Shown: positions 6,748 to 13,025 of the stretch, one piece after another | How the letters are laid out: each line of letters opens with the position of its first letter | Numbering within the stretch: the first letter of the stretch is position 1 | NCBI GenBank assembly: GCA_020024215.1 | Contig: JAHHUC010000057.1 | Span: 1 to 13,025 of the forward strand | Reading direction: 5' to 3' | Length of the DNA stretch: 13,025 nucleotides | Origin: Oscillospiraceae bacterium | GTDB lineage: Bacteria; Bacillota; Clostridia; Oscillospirales; Ruminococcaceae | Translations under genes and position numbers: made by a program | Notes under the pieces: generated by a model | Seen by the model: only the letters and a program-made list of their open reading frames with translations | Databases searched by the model: none | What the model was told of the DNA's origin: nothing

Positions 6748-7830
6748 CTAATACTTTACCGGATTCGCGCTGAGATATTTTTTAACCATAAGTGCCACCT
6801 TGAAAATAATGGCATGATCGAATTCGCGCAGGTCAAGTCCGGTCAGCTTTTTGATTTTTTCAAGTCGGTAAACCAATGTGTTTCTATGGACAAAAAGCTT
6901 TCTTGATGTTTCAGAGACATTGAGGTTATTTTCAAAGAACTTCTGAATTGTGAAAAGCGTCTCCTTGTCCAGGCTGTCAATAGAGCCCTTTATAAACACT
7001 TCCTTGAGGAACATTTCGCAAAGCGTGGTGGGAAGCTGATAGATAAGCCTGGCAATTCCCAGATTGTCATATCTGACAATAGCCTTTTCGGTGTCGAACA
7101 CCTTTCCAACCTCAAGTGAAACCTGCGCCTCCTTAAAGGAACGGGCAAGCTCCTTTATGCCTGTAACAACCGTGCCTATGCCCACAACAACCTTTGTGTA
7201 AAATTCACCTGCCAATGTATCTACAACACTTCTTGCCAGCTTTTCCAAATCGTTGGAATCTATTCCCGGCTTTATCTCCTTGACAATGACAATATCGCTT
7301 TCGGAAATGGTGAACACAAAATCCTTCTGCTTGTCAGGAAAGAGGTTGTGAACCACATCAAAGGCGGAAACACCTGTTGCCGAAAGTATTCTGACAAGAA
7401 GCACCACTCTGGATACATCTGTGTTGAAGTGAAGCTCTCTTGCCTTTATATAAACATCCCCGGGAAGAATATTATCCAAAATAACATTCTTTATGAAGCT
7501 TCCCCTGTCATATTTTTCATCATAATACTGCTTGATGTTTGAAACAGCAACAGAGAGAATGGATGCATAGCGCATGGCAATGTCATCTGTTCCCTCCACA
7601 AATATGGCATTTTCATAGCGTGAACCGTTTCCAAAGGGCTTGTATGTATAGCCGTCGCGGACAAAGGTTCTGTTCTCTCCGAAATTGAGGGAAAGATATT
7701 CTCTTGAGGTGTCAAGCTTGGACAAATCAGAACAAGCCACCACATGAGATGAATCGTCTATAACTCCTATAACTCTGTCGATAGAGTCTCGCATCTGGTG
7801 AATAATACCCTGAAACAATCTATTGGACAT
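6748..7830 (-). CDS. PucR/CdaR-family transcriptional regulator heading the ftsEX operon
   Basis: Probable DNA-binding regulator. The C-terminal domain (about 288-350) is the PucR/CdaR helix-turn-helix: FFENNLNVSETSRKLFVHRN (298-317), then TLVYRLEKIKKLTGLDLREF. Residues 140-255 resemble the degenerate GGDEF-like middle domain of the family (VVVGIGTVVTGIKELARSFKEAQVSLEVG). The N-terminal part (about 5-110) looks like a small-molecule sensor with a GVIDDSSHVVACSD motif similar to the sugar-diacid recognition domain, but the ligand cannot be read from sequence. GGGGAGG (7839-7845) lies eight bases before the ATG. It ends one base before ftsE, so its level is tied to ftsEX. It may control its own promoter, which carries a palindrome. 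The control of cell-wall genes is inferred from context only. Confidence 0.85.
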   Translation of the reverse strand: MSNRLFQGIIHQMRDSIDRVIGVIDDSSHVVACSDLSKLDTSREYLSLNFGENRTFVRDGYTYKPFGNGSRYENAIFVEGTDDIAMRYASILSVAVSNIKQYYDEKYDRGSFIKNVILDNILPGDVYIKARELHFNTDVSRVVLLVRILSATGVSAFDVVHNLFPDKQKDFVFTISESDIVIVKEIKPGIDSNDLEKLARSVVDTLAGEFYTKVVVGIGTVVTGIKELARSFKEAQVSLEVGKVFDTEKAIVRYDNLGIARLIYQLPTTLCEMFLKEVFIKGSIDSLDKETLFTIQKFFENNLNVSETSRKLFVHRNTLVYRLEKIKKLTGLDLREFDHAIIFKVALMVKKYLSANPVKY

Positions 7831-7884
7831 ATTTTTTTCCTCCCCATTGTTAAGAATACCGATAGATTACATATAATAATATAT

Positions 7885-7913
7885 ATTTTACATAAATGTG
7901 TTGCTTTTTGCAA
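7885..7913 (-). promoter_or_regulatory. Promoter of the regulator-ftsEX-hydrolase-protease operon
   Basis: On the minus strand, -35 TTGCAA (7913-7908) and -10 TAAAAT (7890-7885) are 17 bp apart. The start would fall near 7878, with a leader of about 45-50 nt. The flanking DNA is very AT rich. The whole 7831-7999 interval contains no gene and no convincing terminator for tadA. Confidence 0.65.
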
Positions 7914-7915
7914 CA
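7899..7915. repeat. Palindrome over the -35 element, candidate operator
   Basis: TGTTGC (7899-7904) and GCAACA (7910-7915) are perfect inverted arms around TTTTT. The palindrome covers the -35 hexamer and part of the spacer of the operon promoter. The half-site TGTTGCTTT occurs again 70 bp upstream at 7969-7977. The position suits a repressor or autoregulatory site for the regulator; binding is an inference. Confidence 0.45.
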
Positions 7916-7999
7916 TAAAGAATCATTTTTTTAATTATATAATTGTGAAAAATCTCAAGAAAATGGGATGTTGCTTTCTTTATAGAAAAAATTGCGTTT

Positions 8000-8461
8000 T
8001 TAATTGTCCGACATTCTCAGCTTTTTGAAAAAATTTTCTAAAAGCCGCCTGCATTCTTCCTCCAAAATTCCTGCCCTCAGATAAGGCCCCTTTAAGGGCT
8101 GAAGCTTTGAAAGATCTATTATTCCGCCGAAGGCTCCGCCGTCTTTGTCCGATGCACCGTAAACAACACGCTGTATGCGGCAGTTCAAAATGGCGCCTGC
8201 ACACATGGGGCAGGGCTCTAAGGTGACATACAGCTGCCCTCCTTTAAGCCTTGAGCAGCCTATGCTGCGGCAGGCATCCTCTATGGCGTTTATCTCCGCA
8301 TGGCGTATTGCATTTTTTTCCTTTTCCACTGTGTTGTGACCTCTTCCTGCCACAATTCCGTTGACAACAACGACAGCGCCCACAGGAACCTCTCCCTCTA
8401 AAAGTGCCTTATGAGCCTCTGAAAGTGCCTCCTGCATAAAAATTTCGTCGTTTTCTGCCAT
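8000..8461 (-). CDS. tadA: tRNA-specific adenosine deaminase TadA
   Basis: Converts adenosine 34 to inosine in the anticodon wobble position of tRNA-Arg(ACG), and is normally essential. The 153 residues show the zinc deaminase motifs HAE (H54, E56) and PCPMC (C84, C87). They also show the family's EVPVGAVVV (24-32), GRGHN (39-43) and ASDKDGGAFGG (103-113). Length is normal. The ATG shares one base with the stop codon of the upstream membrane protease (TGATG), and no strong ribosome site precedes it, so it is probably translated by coupling. It is last in the rlmB unit. Confidence 0.97.
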   Translation of the reverse strand: MAENDEIFMQEALSEAHKALLEGEVPVGAVVVVNGIVAGRGHNTVEKEKNAIRHAEINAIEDACRSIGCSRLKGGQLYVTLEPCPMCAGAILNCRIQRVVYGASDKDGGAFGGIIDLSKLQPLKGPYLRAGILEEECRRLLENFFKKLRMSDN

Positions 8462-9462
8462 CAGAGCACCAGATTTTTAAAGCTTAAAAGCAATATGAGG
8501 GCATACAGCACTATCATCCCCTTGGATTTTAAAAACACGCCTATATTCACGCTTTGAGGATTTACCCCCCTTCCCTTTCGCAAGGCAAACATTCCGCTGT
8601 AATTTTTGATGAGATAAAAAAGTCCGGGAAGAGAGACGGACAACATGGCTATTTCCATTGCCACAGTGAACACCGCAGAATGGGCAAAGCCCATCTCTGA
8701 TGAAAGGCTTATGGCTGCAATGACAGAATTATATACAAAATGTATCATTATCCCTGTTGTCAACGAGCCGGTAAAAAGCACAAAATAGCCTATGACAAGG
8801 CCCATTATAAAGGTGTGGGGAAACCTTGTGGGGTCTATGTGAAAAAGGGCAAAGCAGAAGGAGGAGGCAAAAAGCGCAAAGCCGTCTCCGAATCTTCTTA
8901 AGGGCTGCATGACAAAGCCCCTGAATGCCATCTCCTCCAATACGGCAGGGACTGCTGTCAGGTTGAGTATATATATGACAAAGGAGGCTGTTTCATAGGG
9001 TATATATGAGGCAGGGGATCTGAAAACTATGCCCAGCCTTGACAGCACAAAGCCCAGCGCCGCAGATGAAAACATTCCCACCACCGACACCCCCAAAGCC
9101 ACGCAAAGGCAGGCAAAGGTAAGCTTCATATCCGTTCTTCTCACCCTTAAAGCCCTGCCCGGCGGAATTTTTGTGCAGGCGGCAAAAAGATAAAAGGGCA
9201 CAGACATACTCACAGCATAGGAAACCAAAACAGTGATTTCGGAAAAAAAGGCACTGTATATAAGGTCCTTGTTAATAAGACTGCCCAAGCCCGTAAACAT
9301 GGTCTGAAGAAAATAGGAGAGGAAAAAGGCTGATGCCATTGCAAAAGAAAGCGCAGAGCTTTCCTTTGCAACCAGCTTTTTTTCCTGCTCGGACGGTGAA
9401 ACGAAAAATGAAAAAGAGTTTTTTTCTTTTAAATTACCTTCTCCCTCATTGCCTAAAATCAT
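8461..9462 (-). CDS. CPBP-family (CAAX-like) intramembrane glutamic protease
   Basis: Polytopic membrane protein of 333 residues with about eight hydrophobic segments. The CPBP/Rce1 motifs are present: EEMAFRG (E176, E177, R181), FALFHID with H208, and HFVYNS with H241 and N245. These supply the catalytic glutamates and histidines of the family, so it is predicted to be an active peptidase in the membrane plane. Family members process peptides, anchor proteins or serve in bacteriocin immunity; the substrate here is unknown. GAGGGAG (9469-9475) lies six bases before the ATG at 9462. A 10-bp copy of the same sequence recurs 28 bp downstream within codons 5-8. It starts 16 bp after the pseudo-ATPase gene and overlaps tadA by one base. 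Confidence 0.9.
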   Translation of the reverse strand: MILGNEGEGNLKEKNSFSFFVSPSEQEKKLVAKESSALSFAMASAFFLSYFLQTMFTGLGSLINKDLIYSAFFSEITVLVSYAVSMSVPFYLFAACTKIPPGRALRVRRTDMKLTFACLCVALGVSVVGMFSSAALGFVLSRLGIVFRSPASYIPYETASFVIYILNLTAVPAVLEEMAFRGFVMQPLRRFGDGFALFASSFCFALFHIDPTRFPHTFIMGLVIGYFVLFTGSLTTGIMIHFVYNSVIAAISLSSEMGFAHSAVFTVAMEIAMLSVSLPGLFYLIKNYSGMFALRKGRGVNPQSVNIGVFLKSKGMIVLYALILLLSFKNLVL

Positions 9463-9478
9463 TTATTTCTCCCTCAAT

Positions 9479-11839
9479 TTAATATTTTCCCATAGAGCCC
9501 TGTATGCTTATGCACACAGCCCAGAACAGCTGATAAATCATTATCTGCAAAAATCCCAGCATTTTGATATTGCCTGTAAATGCCATGAGAGCCACCATTG
9601 CATAGCCTATTATAAGACCTGCCAGCTGAAGCACGGTGGAGGCTGTTATATTTTTCTTTAAGGAAACAAGTGCGGCTATAAGCCTGAGCCTTGAGCCGTT
9701 TTCTGAAACCATCGCATAGGCTCTGCCCATTTCGCTGCTCTTTCTTATCTCATCCACACGCTCATAATTTTCACTCTCCACCATCTTTATATATTCCTTC
9801 GGATAGTCAAAATCATAAGCTATCTTTTCAATGTCAATGTTTGGATCATCGGACCTGACTATTATGGCAGGTGCATATTTTTTAAGATGGTCCATATATT
9901 TGACAGCCTCCTCAGAGGGGCTGTATGAGACAACTATCATCGCCTCAAGATTTCTGTTGGCTGCAAGGAAAAGAACCCTTGCATCATCCTTTAAAAACTT
10001 CTGCTCATATTCCCTTGAGGGCAGCGGCACCAAAAATTTTTCCATCAGCTGTCTTGAGCCTATGATAACCTCGGTGTCCTGACACATTCCGCCTATTCCG
10101 CCGTCATAGCTTTTAAGGTCTGTCACCTTTTGAAGCATCGACAGCCTGCCCTCCAAAGTATCGAGAAATATCTGCTTTAAAAGTCCGTCGGAGGAATACA
10201 TAAGGCTGGCAGCTTCCACCAGTGACTTGTCTATCCTCATGTCTCCAAAGACCTTTATGCCGTGAAGTATAACATCCTCCTGCCTGTAAAGCTCCTTTGC
10301 ATCGAGCAAAATGCCGTTGGTATCCTCAAACCTGTCCACCGAGCTGTAACCTGAAATAAAGCTCTTTTCCTCAGAAAGGGAGCCTGCTGCCTTATAAAGC
10401 GGCATGGCTGACACAATGGTGGATGTAAGAGGAGAGGCTATGCACATAACTGATGTGAACACAGTGAGAGCCATGTTGAAATCATTAAAGAGGAAATAGG
10501 ATATAACCGAAATTATAAAGCCGAAAAGCACAAAAAGAGGCGCTATTATCCTTCCGCTCTGCTCAAAATAATTGTCAGAAAGCGATAGGGAGATAAAATC
10601 CGACGGGAATTTTACCCTCTTTCCGTAGGTTATATTTGCCTCGCTGAAGCCCTGCCCCTCAGATAAAGAATAGGCAAGTGAGCTATCCTCTATTATATAT
10701 TCTCCCATAAGCTCCTTCGAGGAGCAAACTGTTCTGAAATTCTTTTCCACCCGGTTTATGGTCAGAAGCTTTCCGAAGGAATTCATAAAAAGCGTAAGAC
10801 CTGCTATGGAAAAATAGATATACCCCTCGCCTGTAAACAGATAATCGCTTTTAAAGGCAGAATAGGTCCCTTGGATTATAACAGCCAGTGAGGCTATTGC
10901 CGCAGGGGCATCGTTGTTGGATTTAAGCGTAAAGAAGGAAACCAGGCCGCTTCCTATATCGGAGCTTTTCACCATTGCCGAGCAGAGAAAAACAAACAAA
11001 TTGACAAGCAGGAACACCCTCATGTTTTTTTCAGGGCATATAAATGAAATAAGCGGCAGAGGATAAAGGTTGCAAAGTGAAAGATATAGCAGCACAAGAA
11101 AGATTGCGCCTGTTGCTGCAAGCTTCACAAGGCAGCTTTTTTTCATGTATGCCAGCTCCTGGGAAATTTCACGGACATCGGATGAGGAGGTGTATTCAAA
11201 ATCCTCACCCATCATGTCCTCCTGCTCCTGCTGCCTTTTCTTCTTAAGGCGCCTTTGGCTCTTTGGGAACAATTCCTCCCTATCCTCTTGTTCCTCATCC
11301 TCACAGCCCTTTTTTCCGATGTGCCTTTTAAGGCCTAAGGACCGTTTGAATTCGTCCTTTTCCTTGTCTCCGAAGGAAAAGCCCTGCTCCTGTGTAAATT
11401 CGTCATCAAAATCGGTGTTTTCCATAAACTGCCTTATTTTTTCCTGACGATCGGTTTTAAGCTGCCTGTTAAGCTCCCTCACCTTAGGCAGCACCACCGT
11501 TCTGCCCTTTTCATATTGCAGGCGCTTTTCAGAGGAGGCTGTGTCTATCTCCATTGTGAGTGTAAAATCCAAATCCTCCTCATCAAAATAGGTGTTTATC
11601 TTAGGCTGCTTAAAGCCTTGCTGCTCTTTGTTTTTAAATGCAAAATCATCTTCTCTTTTTTTTGCCGTGTTTGTCTTTGGCGCGGAAAATTCCTCTGTCA
11701 TGCCGGATAAGCGAAAGGGTACGCTGTTGCTTTCCTCTCTTCTAACAGGCTTTTTGGGAGGGGTATTCTTTACGCTCTCTCGCTGACGCTTGGAATTTAT
11801 TTCCGCTAAAATATCGTCTACATTATAATTGTTAGCCAT
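9479..11839 (-). CDS. Degenerate P1B-type ATPase-like membrane protein with long charged N-terminus
   Basis: No named family is certain. The 786 residues fall into three parts: a hydrophilic, Lys/Glu/Asp-rich segment (1-230) with no visible domain; four membrane segments (about 236-258, 273-291, 311-329, 338-356); then a P-type ATPase-like plan. This plan has a short A-domain-like loop (357-428), TM5-TM6 (430-451, 455-480), a soluble P/N-like region (500-725) and two last TMs (732-754, 757-778). That is eight TMs, as in P1B pumps. IASPLTSTIVSAMP (467-480) aligns with ACPCALGLATP. D513 sits 43 residues after P470, the expected spacing, but DKTGT is DAKEL. TGDNP is RSDDP (662-666) and AMVGDGIND is AMVSENGSR (709-717). 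GGIGG...IIGSRQLM (580-599) matches the N-domain loop. TGE is absent. Transport or phosphorylation seems impossible; a scaffold or regulator is inferred. AAGGGG lies 7 bases before the ATG; the gene follows rlmB by 21 bp. Confidence 0.7.
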   Translation of the reverse strand: MANNYNVDDILAEINSKRQRESVKNTPPKKPVRREESNSVPFRLSGMTEEFSAPKTNTAKKREDDFAFKNKEQQGFKQPKINTYFDEEDLDFTLTMEIDTASSEKRLQYEKGRTVVLPKVRELNRQLKTDRQEKIRQFMENTDFDDEFTQEQGFSFGDKEKDEFKRSLGLKRHIGKKGCEDEEQEDREELFPKSQRRLKKKRQQEQEDMMGEDFEYTSSSDVREISQELAYMKKSCLVKLAATGAIFLVLLYLSLCNLYPLPLISFICPEKNMRVFLLVNLFVFLCSAMVKSSDIGSGLVSFFTLKSNNDAPAAIASLAVIIQGTYSAFKSDYLFTGEGYIYFSIAGLTLFMNSFGKLLTINRVEKNFRTVCSSKELMGEYIIEDSSLAYSLSEGQGFSEANITYGKRVKFPSDFISLSLSDNYFEQSGRIIAPLFVLFGFIISVISYFLFNDFNMALTVFTSVMCIASPLTSTIVSAMPLYKAAGSLSEEKSFISGYSSVDRFEDTNGILLDAKELYRQEDVILHGIKVFGDMRIDKSLVEAASLMYSSDGLLKQIFLDTLEGRLSMLQKVTDLKSYDGGIGGMCQDTEVIIGSRQLMEKFLVPLPSREYEQKFLKDDARVLFLAANRNLEAMIVVSYSPSEEAVKYMDHLKKYAPAIIVRSDDPNIDIEKIAYDFDYPKEYIKMVESENYERVDEIRKSSEMGRAYAMVSENGSRLRLIAALVSLKKNITASTVLQLAGLIIGYAMVALMAFTGNIKMLGFLQIMIYQLFWAVCISIQGSMGKY

Positions 11840-11860
11840 TGTTACACCCCTTAGGATAAC

Positions 11861-12634
11861 TTATTTCTGAAAGCTTTTTATGCCCAGGCGCTGCCTTGCA
11901 ATTTCATACATCAAAATTCCGCCGGCGACGGAGGCGTTGAGGGAATTTATCTTGCCGCACATGGGAAGGGATACCACCACATCGCATTTTTCCTTTATAA
12001 GCCTTCCCACACCCTTGCCCTCTGAGCCTATGACAAGGCATACTGCGCCTTCAAAATCAGTTTGGCACCAGCTTTGCCCGTCCATATCGGCAGCATATAC
12101 CCAAACATTCTTCCTTTTAAGCTCATCTATAACAGAGGCGAGATTGGAAACCCTTGAAACAAGCACATGGCTGGCAGCTCCTGCGGAGGAGCGCATGACA
12201 GCCTCGGTCATGCCGGCGCCGTGCCTTTTGGGTATGATTACCCCATGGGCACCTGCTGCATCCGCCGTCCTTATTATGGCGCCCAAATTGTGGGGGTCCT
12301 CTATGTCGTCGCAAAGTATGAAAAAGGGCTTTTCCTGCCTTTGAGCGGCAAGTGAAAAAAGCTCATCCAGCTCCACAAAATTGCAGGCTGCGCCCATTGC
12401 GGCAACCCCCTGATGATTGATGCCTTTGCACATTTCATCAAGCTTTTCTGAGCTTACCTCCTTGACCGGAACCCCCTTCTCCTTTGCCATAGCCTTTATT
12501 TTAAGCATTATGCCTGTTTTTGCAAGCTCTCTTTGCATAAAAATCTTATCTATGCTGTTATCGGATTTCAAAAGCTCCATAACGGCGTTTTTACCTGCTG
12601 ACAGTCCCTTTGCAGGTTCATTTTTTTCAAACAT
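11861..12634 (-). CDS. rlmB: TrmH-family 23S rRNA 2'-O-ribose methyltransferase (RlmB-like)
   Basis: SPOUT enzyme that uses S-adenosylmethionine to methylate a ribose in 23S rRNA (G2251 in E. coli for RlmB). The 257-residue length is typical. The N-terminal substrate-binding domain (about 8-85) begins with GLSAGKNAVMELL and includes GINHQGVAA (71-79). The catalytic knot domain (about 100-250) has motif 1 DPHNLGAIIRTA (N116, R122), motif 2 LVIGSEGKGV (200-209) and motif 3 LPMCGKINSLNASVAGGI (223-240). The ATG at 12634 has AGAGGA eight bases upstream. It opens the four-gene unit ending in tadA, so two RNA-modification genes flank two membrane-protein genes. A different TrmH-family target cannot be excluded. 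Confidence 0.93.
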   Translation of the reverse strand: MFEKNEPAKGLSAGKNAVMELLKSDNSIDKIFMQRELAKTGIMLKIKAMAKEKGVPVKEVSSEKLDEMCKGINHQGVAAMGAACNFVELDELFSLAAQRQEKPFFILCDDIEDPHNLGAIIRTADAAGAHGVIIPKRHGAGMTEAVMRSSAGAASHVLVSRVSNLASVIDELKRKNVWVYAADMDGQSWCQTDFEGAVCLVIGSEGKGVGRLIKEKCDVVVSLPMCGKINSLNASVAGGILMYEIARQRLGIKSFQK

Positions 12635-12681
12635 AACTTCAATCCTCTTTATTCCAATGAAATATATGATAAATCAGTGTT

Positions 12682-12710
12682 ATTGTAGCATATTTGTCCA
12701 TTTGCCGCAA
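12682..12710 (-). promoter_or_regulatory. Promoter of rlmB operon
   Basis: On the minus strand, -35 TTGCGG (12710-12705) and -10 TACAAT (12687-12682) are 17 bp apart, with an extended TGC directly before the -10. The predicted start is near 12675, giving a leader of about 40 nt. It is the best promoter match in the right-hand intergenic DNA. Confidence 0.7.
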
Positions 12711-12778
12711 CGAAATTTCACCATAAAAGATTTTTTATATCAAAAAGAATAATTCGCAGCGTTTTCCTCCGCCAAAAC

Positions 12779-12929
12779 TTTTCAACTGTTGAAAACCTCA
12801 AAAATGTTGAAATAATACCATTTGTAATAGATTTTTTTCAACCTTTCCGGCAGCGTTGGTTGAAAACTCTGTGGAATGTGTTGAAAAGCCCATAAAATTC
12901 ATATTTTTATTGTGAAATAATAGGTTGAG
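12779..12929. repeat. Cluster of GTTGAAA repeats in direct and inverted orientation
   Basis: Direct copies are at 12788-12795, 12806-12812, 12859-12866 and 12880-12887; inverted copies at 12779-12786 and 12835-12842; a variant GGTTGAG is at 12923-12929. Two inverted pairs stand out: the 17-bp palindrome TTTTCAACTGTTGAAAA (12779-12795), and TTTTCAACC/GGTTGAAAA (12835-12843 with 12858-12866) around a 14-bp loop. TGTGGAA at 12870-12876 lies between two copies. The cluster is 70-250 bp upstream of the rlmB promoter. No gene overlaps it. Function unknown: regulator sites or origin-like DNA are the two readings. Confidence 0.7.
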
Positions 12930-13025
12930 AAAATTTCATGCCGGTTACAGCTTTTTACAAATTGTTTACCCATTCTTAAAAAAAAGCAATAAAAGCACAA
13001 CTATTTACAACTTATGCTAATGATG
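12930..13025. other. AT-rich non-coding right edge
   Basis: No coding region is supported here. TTTACAA occurs at 12954-12960 and 13004-13010, 50 bp apart, and a run of eight or nine A lies near 12978-12985. No clear promoter or terminator was found. Any gene to the right lies outside the window. Confidence 0.5.

Noticed and set aside
7920..7999. Intrinsic terminator after tadA
   Set aside because: Only A/T inverted repeats (for example AATTATATAATT at 7933-7944) are present, with no GC stem followed by a U-run.
9439..9448. Second ribosome-site-like copy inside the CPBP gene suggesting an internal start
   Set aside because: No ATG, GTG or TTG follows at a usable distance, so the start at 9462 stands.
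9479..11839. Functional copper or zinc exporting ATPase
   Set aside because: DKTGT, TGE, GDGxND and CPC are all altered, so phosphorylation and metal transport are not supported.
12779..12929. CRISPR array
   Set aside because: The repeated unit is only 7-9 bp, occurs in both orientations and at irregular spacing; no spacers or cas genes are present.
12635..13025. Firm call of a chromosomal replication origin
   Set aside because: No perfect DnaA box and no dnaA, dnaN, rpmH or rnpA gene in the window; kept only as an alternative in the repeat finding.

Overview
The window reads as a chromosomal segment of a low-to-moderate G+C Firmicute of the class Clostridia. Support for this comes from AAGGAGG-type ribosome binding sites, sigma-A-like TTGACA/TATAAT promoters, a PucR/CdaR-type regulator, and an FtsE-FtsX-hydrolase-Ctp gene order reminiscent of Bacillus ftsE-ftsX-ctpB. 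All ten recognisable genes lie on the minus strand and are transcribed from the right edge towards the left. No tRNA, rRNA, CRISPR array, insertion sequence or phage gene was seen.

There are three transcription units, each with a promoter visible in the sequence. Unit 1 (about 12.7 kb down to 8.0 kb) is rlmB, a 786-residue membrane protein, a CPBP-family membrane protease and tadA. The 786-residue protein is the most unusual gene: it has the layout of a P1B-type metal-pumping ATPase, but every catalytic motif is replaced and about 230 charged residues stand where metal-binding domains usually sit. Unit 2 (about 7.9 to 2.44 kb) is a PucR/CdaR-like regulator, ftsE, ftsX, a secreted coiled-coil LytM (M23) peptidoglycan hydrolase and an S41 C-terminal processing protease. 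It looks like a cell-division or sporulation wall-remodelling module, with FtsEX as the ATP-driven switch and the M23 enzyme as its likely effector. Unit 3 (2.4 kb to the left edge) is greA and lysS. lysS is cut by the window edge and carries a C-terminal OB-fold tRNA-binding domain like that of methionyl-tRNA synthetase.

Non-coding DNA is scarce. The 169 bp before the regulator hold a good promoter whose -35 lies inside a TGTTGC/GCAACA palindrome. The 391 bp at the right edge hold the rlmB promoter and a cluster of GTTGAAA repeats in both orientations; their role is unknown, and they could be a regulator array or, less likely, replication-origin-like DNA.

Assignments of lysS, greA, ftsE, ftsX, tadA, rlmB, the M23 hydrolase, the S41 protease and the CPBP protein rest on motifs read directly from the translation. 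The pseudo-ATPase call rests on a manual motif alignment from memory and needs a profile or structure comparison.
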